DNA of 29,492 bases from JBQTIU01 sp052387815 (lineage in GTDB: Bacteria > Pseudomonadota > Alphaproteobacteria > CACIAM-22H2). Location: assembly GCA_052387815.1 (NCBI GenBank), contig JBQTIU010000084.1, positions 1-29,492 of the forward strand, given 5' to 3'. Of the stretch, positions 16,050 to 24,193 are shown one piece after another. The notes under the pieces are model-generated. The model did not search any database and was not told the origin of the DNA. It saw nothing but the letters and a program-made list of their open reading frames with translations. How positions within the stretch are numbered: the first letter of the stretch is position 1; each line of letters opens with the position of its first letter. Made by a program: the position numbers and the translations under genes.

Positions 16050-17827
16050 CCGCCTGGCTCAAACAGGGCATCCGCGCGCCGCTCGCCGCCGGCCTCGCAA
16101 TCCTCATCGCCTGGCCGTTCGCCTTCGGCTCGAATTACCATCTCCGGGTGCTCACGCTCGCCGGCGTGTTCGCGCTCCTGGTGCTGGGCTACCAGTTCAT
16201 CTTCGGCCATGCCGGTGCGCTGGCGCTCAACCAAGGCACGTTCTTCGGGCTCGGCGCCTACGTGACCGGCATCCTCGGCGCTAGGTACGGCTGGACCTTT
16301 CCCGCCACCTTTCCGCTGTCGATCCTGGGGCCGGTCGGGCTGGCGATCGTCGTCGCCGCGCCGGTGCTGCGCCTCGAAACGCACTACTTCGCGCTGGCGA
16401 CGCTCGGCATCGGGCAAGTCATGCTGCTCGTCGCCCTGACCTGGGAGCCGTTGACCGGCGGCGCCAACGGCCTACCCGGCGTACCCGGGGTCGAAGCCTT
16501 CGGCTGGCACGTCCCTCGCGGGCTGCCCATCCTGCTGTTCGTGTGGGGCTTCGTCCTCGCGGGCGCGCTCTGCGCGTGGCAGATCACGCGCGGCGCCTAC
16601 GGTCGCGCCTTCCAGATCATGCGCGAGAACGCCATCGCCGCGGCCGCGATCGGCATCGACACCGCCCGCCTGCGCTTCGTCGCCTTCCTGTTGAGCGCGG
16701 CTTACGCCGGCGCCGCCGGCGCGTTCTACGTCCATACCATCCGGGTGATCTCGCCCGAAGCGCTCGAATTCCCGGTCATGGTCGCCTGCCTGTCGATGGC
16801 GGTGGTCGGCGGGCGGACGCGCATCGCCGGCGCGATCCTTGGCGCGTTCCTGCTCGTCCATCTGCCCGAATGGTTCCGCTTCCTCGAAAAATACTATCTG
16901 ATCGCCTATGGCGCGGTCCTCTTGGCGATGATCGTTGCCGCGCCCGAGGGCATCGTCGGCGCGATCGGGCGCTGGCGCGCCTGGGCGGCGCCGGAGCCGC
17001 CGCCGCTCGCCCCGCCCGCCTTCCCCCTGCCCGCCCCGCGGCCGCCCGCCGCCACCCGCGGCCCGCTGCTCGAACTCGAGCACGTCGTCAAGACCTTCGG
17101 CGGCGTGCGCGCCGTCGATGACGTGTCGCTCGCGCTCGCCGAGGGCGAAATCCTCGGGCTGATCGGCCCCAACGGATCGGGCAAGACAACGCTCGTCAAC
17201 ATCGTCACCGGGCTCTACCGGGCCGATCAAGGCCGGGTGCGCCTCCAGGGGCGCGACATCGCCCGCTTGCCGCCGCACCTGATCGCGCGCTTGGGCGTAG
17301 CGCGCACCTTCCAGACCATCAACCTGGTCGACGACATGACGGCGCTCGACAACGTCGCGGTGGCGAGGGCCGCGGCCGAGGGTCTCGGCCTCGGCGCGGC
17401 GCTGGCGACCCGACGCGGCGATCCCGATCTTGCCCGCCTGCGCGGCCAGGCCATGACGCTGCTCGACCAGGTGGGCGCCGCCGATATCGCCATGCAGCCT
17501 TGCGGCGGTCTCGCCCACGGCGTCAAGCGGCGGGTCGAGATCGCCCGGGCCCTGGCGCTCGATCCCGCGCTCCTGCTGCTCGACGAGCCGGCCGCGGGGC
17601 TCAACGCCGCCGAGCAGGCCGACCTCGCCCGCCGCCTCGAGGCGCTCGCCGCGGCCGGCCAGACGCTGCTGGTCATCGAGCACAACATGCCGTTCCTGAT
17701 GCCGCTCGCCCGGCGCATGATCTGCCTCGATTACGGCCAAGTCATCGCCGCCGGCACCCCGGCCGAGATTCGCGCCGATGCCAGGGTGATCGAGGCCTAT
17801 CTCGGCGCCCCCGAGGCCGTCTCGTGA
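16046..17827 (+). CDS. Fused LivM-type permease and LivG-type ATPase
   Basis: A 593-residue fusion of two transporter subunits. Residues 1-305 are the LivM-type permease with about eight to ten transmembrane helices (LLVLGYQFIFGHAGALALNQGTFFGLGAYVTGIL, and the coupling loop GRAFQIMRENAIAAAAIGIDTARLRFVAFLLSA). A proline-rich linker of about 30 residues (about 312-340) leads to a LivG-type ATPase. That domain has Walker A GPNGSGKTT (K380), a signature region LAHGVKRRVEIARAL, Walker B LLLLDEPAAGL (D513, E514) and the switch histidine in VIEHNM. The ABC signature is degenerate: LAHGV rather than LSGGQ or LSYGQ. Permease-ATPase fusions of this kind occur in other proteobacterial Liv systems. The start overlaps the livH stop, and the stop overlaps the next GTG start. 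Confidence 0.9.
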   Translation: MTAWLKQGIRAPLAAGLAILIAWPFAFGSNYHLRVLTLAGVFALLVLGYQFIFGHAGALALNQGTFFGLGAYVTGILGARYGWTFPATFPLSILGPVGLAIVVAAPVLRLETHYFALATLGIGQVMLLVALTWEPLTGGANGLPGVPGVEAFGWHVPRGLPILLFVWGFVLAGALCAWQITRGAYGRAFQIMRENAIAAAAIGIDTARLRFVAFLLSAAYAGAAGAFYVHTIRVISPEALEFPVMVACLSMAVVGGRTRIAGAILGAFLLVHLPEWFRFLEKYYLIAYGAVLLAMIVAAPEGIVGAIGRWRAWAAPEPPPLAPPAFPLPAPRPPAATRGPLLELEHVVKTFGGVRAVDDVSLALAEGEILGLIGPNGSGKTTLVNIVTGLYRADQGRVRLQGRDIARLPPHLIARLGVARTFQTINLVDDMTALDNVAVARAAAEGLGLGAALATRRGDPDLARLRGQAMTLLDQVGAADIAMQPCGGLAHGVKRRVEIARALALDPALLLLDEPAAGLNAAEQADLARRLEALAAAGQTLLVIEHNMPFLMPLARRMICLDYGQVIAAGTPAEIRADARVIEAYLGAPEAVS

Positions 17828-18534
17828 CCCCGTTGCTCGCCATCCGCTCGCTGGTCGTGCGCTACGGTCAGATCACCGCGCTGGACGGCGTCAGCCTGGA
17901 AGTCAAGCCGGGCGAGGCGGTCGCCTTGCTCGGCGCCAACGGCGCCGGGAAATCGACGCTCATCAAATCGGTGGTCGGCTTTCTCGCGCCGGCATCCGGG
18001 GCCATCGAGTTCGACGGCGCGCCCCTCGCCGATGTTGCGGTCGCCGGGCGGGCCCGCCGCGGCATCGCCTATTGCCCCGAGGGGCGGCGCGTGTTTCCCG
18101 GCATGAGTGTGCGCGAGAACCTCGACGTCGCCAGCCGGGCCCCATCGGCCGAGACCGCAAGGCGCATCGAGCGGGTCTACGCGCTGTTCCCGATCCTCGC
18201 CGAGCGGGCGCCGGCACTCGGCTGGCAGCTCTCGGGCGGCCAGCAGCAAATGCTGGCGATCGGCCGCGCGCTGATGGGCGAGCCCCGCCTGCTGCTGCTC
18301 GACGAGCCTTCGCTCGGCCTGTCGCCGCGCCTCGTCAACGACGTCCTCGAGCGGGTCCGCGAGATCGCCGCCGGCGGCACCGCCGTGCTGATCGCCGAGC
18401 AGAACGTCGCGCGCGCGCTCGCCATCACCGCGCGCGCTTATGTCTTGCAGGTCGGCGCGGTGATCGAGTCGGGCCCGAGCGCGGTCATCGCCGAGAGCGA
18501 TCGCATCAAGGCCGCGTTCCTCGGCGGGGATTGA
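17824..18534 (+). CDS. livF: Branched-chain-type ABC transporter ATPase, LivF type
   Basis: A 236-residue ATPase, the second nucleotide-binding subunit of the importer. Landmarks are VVRYGQITALDGVSLEVKPGEAVALLGANGAGKSTLIKSVVG (Walker A), IAYCPEGRRVFPGMSVRENLDV, the canonical signature LSGGQQQMLAIGRALM, Walker B LLLLDEPSLGLSP and the switch region LIAEQNV. It pairs with the LivG domain encoded just upstream, whose signature is degenerate. This protein may therefore provide the main hydrolysis site. The start is the GTG at 17824 overlapping the previous stop (GTGA); the upstream extension of the open frame is out-of-frame sequence of the fused gene. Confidence 0.92.
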   Translation: MTPLLAIRSLVVRYGQITALDGVSLEVKPGEAVALLGANGAGKSTLIKSVVGFLAPASGAIEFDGAPLADVAVAGRARRGIAYCPEGRRVFPGMSVRENLDVASRAPSAETARRIERVYALFPILAERAPALGWQLSGGQQQMLAIGRALMGEPRLLLLDEPSLGLSPRLVNDVLERVREIAAGGTAVLIAEQNVARALAITARAYVLQVGAVIESGPSAVIAESDRIKAAFLGGD

Positions 18535-18587
18535 TCGCCCCTCGAACGCGAAACCCCGACCGTACCCTAGGCTTAGGATGTGAATCC

Positions 18588-19763
18588 ATGACCGGCACGC
18601 TCCAACCCTTCGTCTTCCATCACTCGACGCGCCGGATCGTCTTCGCGCCGGACGGGATTTCGCGCCTGGCCGAGCTTGCGAAGGAGGCCGGGGCGCGCCG
18701 GGCCGCGGTGGTGATGGACGGATTCTTCGTCGGCCGGGCGCTCGCCGGTCGCATCGCCGGGCTGCTCGCCCCGGTGCTGGGCGGGGAGCCCGGCTTCCAC
18801 TTCGTTCCCACGCGCGAGCCGGACGAAGCGAGCATCGAGGCCTGCCGCGCCGCCCTCGCCCCGATCGATCCCGACCTCATCCTCGCCGTGGGCGGCGGGT
18901 CGGCGATGGACACCGCCAAGCTCGCGCGCCTGCTGCTCGCCAACCCCGGGCCCCTCGCGGCCCTCGCCGGGCCGGCCACGATCATGCGCGCGCATCCGAG
19001 CTTGTTGATCTGCGTGCCGACCACGGCCGGCACCGGCAGCGAGGTCTCGGAATCGGCGGTCGCCTCCCGGCGCGGCGCCGACCTCAAGCTGATCCTGCGG
19101 TCGCCGGAGATGGCGCCCCACATCGCCCTGCTCGACCCCAACCTGACGCTTTCGGCGCCCGCCATCGTCACCGCCCAGTCCGGCTACGACGCCGTCACCC
19201 ATGCCGTCGAGGCCTATGTCTCGAAGGCGGCCTCGCCGATGACCGATCCCCTCGCGCTCGCCGCCTTGCGGGCGCTGGCGCGCTGGCTCCCCGTCGCCCA
19301 TGCCGAGCCCATGCACGCGGTGGCGCGCGGCCACTGCCTGATCGCCGCGACCCAGGCCGCCATCGCCTTCAACAGCGCCAACCTCGGCCTCGCCCACGCC
19401 ATTTCCGGGCCGCTCGGCGCGCTCCATGGCGTGCCCCACGGCCTCGGCAATGCCCTGGCGCTGCCCGAGGTCACCCTCTACAACGAGCCGGCGCTCGGCG
19501 AGAAAGGGGCCGCGATCGCGGCCGCCTTCGGCGCCGACGGCCCGGCGGCAGCGCTGTCGCGGCTACGCCATGCGCTCGGGCTCGATCTCGGCCTCGACCG
19601 CTTCGTGCCCGACGAGGCGTCGCGCGAGAAGCTGGCGCAGGCGGCAATGAAAAGCGGCCAAGTGAAAATGAATCCGCGGCTCGCCGATCTGGGCCACCTG
19701 CGCGCCATCCTGGCGGCGATGCGCCGCCCGAGCGGCGGCGGCCGGCCGGTCCTCGAGCTGTGA
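18588..19763 (+). CDS. Iron-type (group III) alcohol dehydrogenase
   Basis: A 391-residue NAD(P)-dependent dehydrogenase of the Fe-ADH family, which also includes maleylacetate reductases, 1,3-propanediol dehydrogenases and hydroxyacid-oxoacid transhydrogenases. The nucleotide site is GGGSAMDTAK near residue 105, with TTAGTGSEVSESAV near 145. The metal ligands, spaced as in FucO, are D201 and H205 (GYDAVTHAVEAY), H270 (GLAHAISG) and H284 (GVPHG), so the iron site is complete. It starts 53 bases after livF on the same strand without a visible terminator and is probably the last gene of the transporter operon. It may oxidise or reduce the imported compound or a breakdown product. The precise substrate is not readable from the sequence. 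Confidence 0.87.
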   Translation: MTGTLQPFVFHHSTRRIVFAPDGISRLAELAKEAGARRAAVVMDGFFVGRALAGRIAGLLAPVLGGEPGFHFVPTREPDEASIEACRAALAPIDPDLILAVGGGSAMDTAKLARLLLANPGPLAALAGPATIMRAHPSLLICVPTTAGTGSEVSESAVASRRGADLKLILRSPEMAPHIALLDPNLTLSAPAIVTAQSGYDAVTHAVEAYVSKAASPMTDPLALAALRALARWLPVAHAEPMHAVARGHCLIAATQAAIAFNSANLGLAHAISGPLGALHGVPHGLGNALALPEVTLYNEPALGEKGAAIAAAFGADGPAAALSRLRHALGLDLGLDRFVPDEASREKLAQAAMKSGQVKMNPRLADLGHLRAILAAMRRPSGGGRPVLEL

Positions 19764-19795
19764 GATTGCGAGGCGGGCGCCGGTGGGCGAACGGC

Positions 19796-20647
19796 TCAGT
19801 GCGCGAGCACGACCGGGATCTCCGCCGCCTTGAGGATGTGGCTGGTGGCGCCGCCGAAGATCATCTGGCGCAGCCGGCTTTGGGTGTAGGCGCCCTTGAT
19901 CAGGAGGTCCGCGCCCGAGGCCGCCGCCTCGTCGAGGAAGGTCTCGCCGGCGGTGCGCGACCTGGCCGGGCTGACGTGCCGCGAGGTCGCCGGAATTAAC
20001 TGCTCGGACAGCGCGCGGGCCAGTTCCTCGGCGCTGGGCCCGAGCGTCGTCGCGCCCTCGACGCTCACCACGTGGACGGTCTTCGCCTTGGCGAGGAACG
20101 GCATAGCGAAGGCGACGGCGCGCGCGGACTCGGTGCTGCAGTTCCAGGCGATCACCACGGTCTCGCCGAGCGTCGGCCCGACCTTGGGCGGCGCCATCAG
20201 CACCGGCCGCCCGCTCTCGAACAACGCCGCTTCCAGGGTTGCCGCGGCGAGCGAGCCGAGAGTCTCGGGGCGCTCGACGGCGATCAGGTCGAAGATGCGG
20301 CCGAGGCTGCCGACGACGTTGTTGGGCCGGCCGTCTTCCTCGCGCCAAGCGGCGGCCACGCCCTTGCCGCCGGCGGGCGGGCGATCCAAGGGCACGCCGC
20401 GCGCCGCCATGAAGTTCTCGAACAGAAGCCTTGCCTGCTGCCGCCGCTCCCGCGCCTCGCGTTCGAGCGACGGGGCGACCTCGGGCGGCAGCGAAACGCC
20501 CATTTCTCCCCACATCATCGCCGCCTGCTGCGTCGAGACCGCATGCAGGCCGACGATCAGACTGTCGAACCGCCCCGCGACCAGCATGGCTGCCTCGAGC
20601 ACGGGCGCCGCCGTGCCATTGCCGAGCATTACCAATATCCGTTTCAT
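19796..20647 (-). CDS. Universal stress protein (UspA family), double-length
   Basis: A 283-residue cytoplasmic protein, twice the size of a single Usp domain. The N-terminal half opens MKRILVMLGNGTAAPVLEAAMLVAGRFDSLIVGLHAV but lacks a clear nucleotide loop. The second half (about 150-283) starts TVVIAWNCSTESARAVAFAMPFL and ends DLLIKGAYTQSRLRQMIFGGATSHILKAAEIPVVLAH. That ending is the usual Usp signature, with the G-x-x-S segment that binds ATP phosphates in other members. It lies 66 bases downstream of the ferritin-like gene on the same strand, with a GGAGG site, so the two are likely one stress-related unit. It converges with the alcohol dehydrogenase gene across 32 bases that contain no visible terminator. 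Confidence 0.87.
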   Translation of the reverse strand: MKRILVMLGNGTAAPVLEAAMLVAGRFDSLIVGLHAVSTQQAAMMWGEMGVSLPPEVAPSLEREARERRQQARLLFENFMAARGVPLDRPPAGGKGVAAAWREEDGRPNNVVGSLGRIFDLIAVERPETLGSLAAATLEAALFESGRPVLMAPPKVGPTLGETVVIAWNCSTESARAVAFAMPFLAKAKTVHVVSVEGATTLGPSAEELARALSEQLIPATSRHVSPARSRTAGETFLDEAAASGADLLIKGAYTQSRLRQMIFGGATSHILKAAEIPVVLAH

Positions 20648-20713
20648 GGCAACATCCTCCGACGGGTTCCATGCGTCGTGTAGATCGGGTCGGGCTGCCC
20701 TCCACCCCCCAAC

Positions 20714-21631
20714 TCAGGCGGCGAGCTGGCCGGTCCCTTCGACCTCCGGGATGACCGGGATCGGCACCTCGTAGGGGGCGACATCGGCGCGCACGCGGGC
20801 GAGCGCACGGGCGATGATCGCCACCTCCTCGTCCGGGTGCGTGGCGCCGAGCCCGTATTCGGCGGCCAGCGCGCGGCTGGCGCCCGAGCGGCGGCGTTCG
20901 TCTTCGGGGAGGCCGACCACGGCATAGACGCCGTTCAAGAGGCTGCCGCGCAGCTTCTTGGCGAACTTTTGGCCGAGGGCCTCCTTGTCCCGCGACGCCA
21001 GCTCGGCGAAGAAGCGGCGCATGATGATGCGCCCGAACTGGATGTGGCGGGCCTCGTCGCGCAGGATCAGCCGGCACGCCTCCTTGATCGCCTTGAAGCG
21101 GGCGTTCTCGTAGCGCGCCTGGAGGAGGTCGCCGGAGAGCTGCTCGAACAGCGTGTTGACGGCAAGGCCGGCGAAGAACGGCATCGCCTTCTCGTCCCGC
21201 TCGTCATGGAATTTGGGAATGACGGCGCGGAAATAATCGGCCTTCGGCTCGGGCTCATAGCCGCCGAGCGCGTCGGCGATGCGGAACGAGGCCTCGTGGT
21301 GGCGCAGCTCTTCCATGATGAAATTCGCGATATGCTGCTTGACCTCGAAGGGCTGGTGGCCGTAGATCGCCTCGCGCAGGCGCTCGGCCCCATAGGGGGT
21401 GGCGCCGTGCTCCATCCATGCCCTCAGGCTCCACCATTCCGCCCCCGCGCGCCTAGCCTCCGTCGGCAGATCGGCCTTTCCGAGCTCGTCCCAGTCGATG
21501 TCCCTGGCCGGGTCCCAGGCCAGCTCTCGGGCCTGCTCGCAGAGCTTCCAGATGTCTGGATAAGCGGGTTCGGCGACGATCGGATAGGGGTTGGGGAGCG
21601 GGGCGATCTCTTCGAGGAGCGAGGGTTGCAT
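20714..21631 (-). CDS. Ferritin-like diiron protein (possibly AurF-type oxygenase)
   Basis: A 305-residue soluble protein built around a four-helix bundle with a probable diiron site. The ligands visible are the ExxH pair E108/H111 (IMEELRHHE), E163 (LFEQLSGD) and the second pair E193/H196 (RDEARHIQFGR). The DEARH motif is shared by AurF-type p-aminobenzoate N-oxygenases and other long ferritin-like oxidases. A tail of about 70 residues (AALARV..PYEVPIPVIPEVEG) follows the bundle. An oxygenase, an oxidase or a peroxide-handling role is possible; substrate choice cannot be read from sequence. It is transcribed with the universal stress gene and divergently from the SOS operon. Confidence 0.68.
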   Translation of the reverse strand: MQPSLLEEIAPLPNPYPIVAEPAYPDIWKLCEQARELAWDPARDIDWDELGKADLPTEARRAGAEWWSLRAWMEHGATPYGAERLREAIYGHQPFEVKQHIANFIMEELRHHEASFRIADALGGYEPEPKADYFRAVIPKFHDERDEKAMPFFAGLAVNTLFEQLSGDLLQARYENARFKAIKEACRLILRDEARHIQFGRIIMRRFFAELASRDKEALGQKFAKKLRGSLLNGVYAVVGLPEDERRRSGASRALAAEYGLGATHPDEEVAIIARALARVRADVAPYEVPIPVIPEVEGTGQLAA

Positions 21632-21753
21632 GGAGGGCTCCGTGGGCGTGCGTCATCGCACAGGGGGGGCCGGTCGCGGAAGACGGTCGCGAGGCGCAAT
21701 GTATCATCCCCTTGGCGGATGGAAACCCCATTTCAGGACCGCCGCGGCCGGGG

Positions 21754-21782
21754 TTGACTCGGGACCGAACTTGAGTTAGAAC
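21754..21782 (+). promoter_or_regulatory. imuA promoter
   Basis: TTGACT (21754-21759) and TAGAAC (21777-21782) are 17 bases apart, giving 5/6 and 4/6 matches to the -35 and -10 consensus. The -10 element overlaps the first half-site of the LexA box, so LexA would block RNA polymerase directly. The imuA ribosome site is weak (TTGAAAAACAT). Confidence 0.6.
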
Positions 21783-21793
21783 AAAAACGGAAC
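21779..21793 (+). promoter_or_regulatory. LexA (SOS) box
   Basis: GAAC at 21779-21782 and GAAC at 21790-21793 are separated by exactly seven bases. This is the direct-repeat LexA operator of alphaproteobacteria (GTTC-N7-GTTC on the other strand). It overlaps the -10 of the imuA promoter and ends 49 bases before the imuA ATG. Extra GAAC half-sites at 21767 and 21803 do not have the right spacing. Confidence 0.82.
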
Positions 21794-21842
21794 ACGGGTC
21801 TGGAACGGCTCCCGGAAAACACGTCAAGTAATTGAAAAACAT

Positions 21843-22628
21843 ATGATTTCAGAGCATCGACCGCAGCGCTCCCGCCGCCCGTCCCGCCTTCCCGAGCTGC
21901 GGGCCAAGCTGGACGTGCTCGAGGGGCGAGCGAAGCGGGTCGCGGGGGCGCTCGCCCTCGGGCTGCCGGCGATCGACCGCGCCCTGCCCTGGGGCGGATT
22001 GCCGCGCGGCTGTCTGCACGAGGTCGCCGGCGAGGCCGGCGTGGGGTTCTGCCTCGCCCTGCTGCGCCGGTTCTCGGCGCACGGCCCGGTCATGTGGATC
22101 GCGCGGGGCGCGAACCTCTATGCCCCCGGCCTGATGGCGCTGGGGCTCGATCCGGCCCGCCTGCTCGTGGTCGAGCCGAGGCGGCGGGCGGACATCCTGT
22201 GGGCGCTCGAAGAGGCGCTGCGCACGCCCGCGCTCGCGGCGGCGCTCGCCGAGACCGAGGCGGTCGATTTCATCGCCAGCCGGCGGCTTCAGCTCGCCGC
22301 CGAGGGCAGCGGCGTGACCGCCTTCATCTTGCGCTCCGGCGGCGCGGGCGAGGCCAGTGCCGCGCGCACGGCATGGCGGATCGCGGCCTTGCCGAGCGTT
22401 GCGGCGGGCGGCGGGGTCGGCGCGCCGCGCTGGCGGGTGGCGCTCGAGCGCTGCCGCGGCGGCGCGAGCGGGACGTGGCCCAGGGCCTGGAACGTGGAGT
22501 GGCGGAATGACGACTGGCATGAAGCAGGCGACCGGGCGCCGGGTGATGTCGGTGTGGCTGCCGCATCTGGCGACCGATCGGCTGGCGCGGGCGGCCTCGA
22601 TTCCGGCCGGCGGCGGATCGTTTTCTAG
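21843..22628 (+). CDS. imuA: ImuA, RecA-fold mutasome accessory protein
   Basis: A 261-residue SOS-induced protein that works with ImuB and DnaE2 in error-prone translesion synthesis. It has a RecA-like core without a full Walker A: GLPAIDRALPWGGLPRGCLHEVAGEAGVGFCLALLRRF (about 40-80), MWIARGANLYAPGLMALGLDPARLLVVEPRR (about 84-116) and VDFIASRRLQLAAEGSGVTAFILRSGG. The closing ImuA block RWRVALERCRGG and a W-x-VEW segment are present near 195-220. The last 40 residues overlap the imuB start by 122 bases in another frame. In family members this tail is variable, so the overlap is plausible. It is the first gene after the LexA box and so leads the operon. Confidence 0.88.
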   Translation: MISEHRPQRSRRPSRLPELRAKLDVLEGRAKRVAGALALGLPAIDRALPWGGLPRGCLHEVAGEAGVGFCLALLRRFSAHGPVMWIARGANLYAPGLMALGLDPARLLVVEPRRRADILWALEEALRTPALAAALAETEAVDFIASRRLQLAAEGSGVTAFILRSGGAGEASAARTAWRIAALPSVAAGGGVGAPRWRVALERCRGGASGTWPRAWNVEWRNDDWHEAGDRAPGDVGVAAASGDRSAGAGGLDSGRRRIVF

Positions 22629-24081
22629 ACCGCGCGTCACCGTCATCGGCGAGCGCGGCAGCCTGCGGCTGGCCGCGCTCTCGGCCGGCGCCGCCGCGCT
22701 GGGGTTGCGCCCCGGCCTGATGCTCGCCGACGCGCGCGCCCTCGTGCCCGGGATCGACGTCGCCATCGCCGAGCCGGCGGCCGAGGCCGCCTGTCTCGAC
22801 CGGCTCGCCGCGTGGTGCGGCCGCTACTCGCCGTGGACGGCGAGCGAGGGGACGGACAATCTCTGGCTCGACGTCACCGGCGCCGCGCATTTGTTCGGCG
22901 GCGAGCGCCGGCTCGCCGACGAGCTCGCCGGCCGTCTTCAGGCGCTCGGCTTTTCCGCCCGCGCCGCGATCGCGGATTCGCCCGGCGCCGCCTGGGGCCT
23001 GGCGCGGTTCGCGCCGGCGGGCGCCGGCAACCTCGTGGTGCCGCCGGGCGAAACCCGCGCCGCGCTCGATCCCCTGCCGCCGGCGGCGCTGCGTTTGGGA
23101 GCAGATATCCTCGCCACCCTCGACCGGCTGGGCCTGCGCCGGATCGCCGATCTCCACGACCTGCCGCGCGCCGGGCTCGCCCAGCGCTTCGGCGACCGGG
23201 TTTCGCGCCGCCTCGACCAGGCGCTGGGCCGCGCCGACGAGCCGATCTCGCCGCGCCGGCCCGTCGCGCCGTACCGCGCGCGGCTCGCCTTCGCCGAACC
23301 GATCGGCACGGCCGAGGACTGCGCGCGGGTGGCCGAGCGCCTGCTGGCCGAGCTGTGCCGGCGCCTGGCGGCGCAGCAGGTCGGCGCGCGGCGGCTCGAA
23401 CTCGTCTTCTACCGGGTCGATGGTACGCTGGCCTCCGCCGCCATCGGCGTAAGCCGGCCGGCGCGCGATCCCGCCCTCTTGGCCCGGCTGTTCGCCGACC
23501 ATCTGCAAGCCATCGACCCGGGCTTCGGCATCGAGGCGGCGACGCTCGATGCAAGCGTCGTCGAGCCGCTGGTGCCAGCCCAGCTCGCCTTCGGGTGCGC
23601 CGCGGCGGCGGTCGACTGGGCGCCGCTCGTCGACCGGCTGGCCAACCGGCTGGGGAGGGACGCCGCCCTCCGCCTCGTGCCGCGGGACAGCCACGTTCCC
23701 GAGCGCGCCATGGCGCGGATCCGCGCCGTCTCCGCTCCCGGCTCGGTCCCGGAGATCGGCGGAACGGCTCCCGCCCCGCGCCCGCTGCGGCTCCTCTATC
23801 CTCCCGAGCCGATCGAGGCGATGGCCCCGGTGCCCGACGACCCGCCACTGCTGTTCCGCTGGCGGCGCGTGCTCCACCGCGTCGCCCGCGCCGATGGGCC
23901 GGAACGGATCGCGCCCGAGTGGTGGCGGCAGCCGGCGGCGAGCCGCGGCGCGGAAGAAAACACCCGCGATTATTACCGCGTCGAGGACGAGGCCGGCCGC
24001 CGCTTCTGGCTCTATCGCGACGGCCTGTGGCGCCCGGCAGCATCTCGTCCACGCTGGTACCTGCACGGGGTGTTCGCGTGA
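22507..24081 (+). CDS. imuB: ImuB, inactive Y-family polymerase-like mutasome hub
   Basis: A 524-residue DinB/UmuC-like protein that lacks polymerase activity and instead links ImuA, DnaE2 and the sliding clamp. The N-terminus RRVMSVWLPHLATDRL replaces the catalytic DxDxFF strand of active Y-family enzymes. The SIDE motif is GTDNLWLDVTG, with N118 where the catalytic glutamate belongs, so two catalytic carboxylates are missing, as expected for ImuB. QLAF at 359-362 sits where clamp-binding pentapeptides often occur but is a weak match. The C-terminal block RDYYRVEDEAGRRFWLYRDG and WYLHGVFA is typical. The ATG at 22507 gives a normal N-terminus; the ATG at 22519 is also possible. The imuB-dnaE2 junction, normally tight, is broken here by a methyltransferase gene. 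Confidence 0.92.
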   Translation: MTTGMKQATGRRVMSVWLPHLATDRLARAASIPAGGGSFSRPRVTVIGERGSLRLAALSAGAAALGLRPGLMLADARALVPGIDVAIAEPAAEAACLDRLAAWCGRYSPWTASEGTDNLWLDVTGAAHLFGGERRLADELAGRLQALGFSARAAIADSPGAAWGLARFAPAGAGNLVVPPGETRAALDPLPPAALRLGADILATLDRLGLRRIADLHDLPRAGLAQRFGDRVSRRLDQALGRADEPISPRRPVAPYRARLAFAEPIGTAEDCARVAERLLAELCRRLAAQQVGARRLELVFYRVDGTLASAAIGVSRPARDPALLARLFADHLQAIDPGFGIEAATLDASVVEPLVPAQLAFGCAAAAVDWAPLVDRLANRLGRDAALRLVPRDSHVPERAMARIRAVSAPGSVPEIGGTAPAPRPLRLLYPPEPIEAMAPVPDDPPLLFRWRRVLHRVARADGPERIAPEWWRQPAASRGAEENTRDYYRVEDEAGRRFWLYRDGLWRPAASRPRWYLHGVFA

Positions 24082-24193
24082 GAAGCGAGAACGACGTTCG
24101 ATTTTTCTCTCGAATCCCGCCAACCTTCGGTTAGAACCAAAGGGCCACCGCACGGCGAGAGTGTGATAGGGTTTCTGATTAAAGGTGCCTCGG
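24082..24193 (+). other. Spacer between imuB and the methyltransferase gene
   Basis: These 112 bases are AT-richer than imuB. They contain a small inverted repeat (TTCGA and TCGAA around 24098-24113) but no T-run, and no GAAC-N7-GAAC box. A TAAAGG ribosome site ends eight bases before the methyltransferase ATG. No convincing promoter is visible, so transcription from imuA upstream is the simplest reading. Confidence 0.4.

Larger units (their letters stand above)
21632..21842. promoter_or_regulatory. Divergent region between ferritin-like gene and imuA
   Basis: This 211-base region holds the imuA promoter and LexA box in its right half, described separately. On its left side a minus-strand promoter for the ferritin-like gene must exist, but I see only weak AT-rich candidates around 21699-21707. 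No coding sequence is apparent. Confidence 0.5.

Noticed and set aside
19764..19795. Bidirectional terminator between the alcohol dehydrogenase and universal stress genes
   Set aside because: The 32-base convergent gap has neither a stable stem nor T-runs.
22324..24153. A 609-codon minus-strand frame opposite imuB
   Set aside because: imuB is certain on the plus strand; the antisense translation is a low-complexity Arg/Gly/Ala-rich sequence.
24082..24193. A second LexA box in front of the methyltransferase
   Set aside because: GAAC and GTTC half-sites are present but none is paired at the seven-base spacing.
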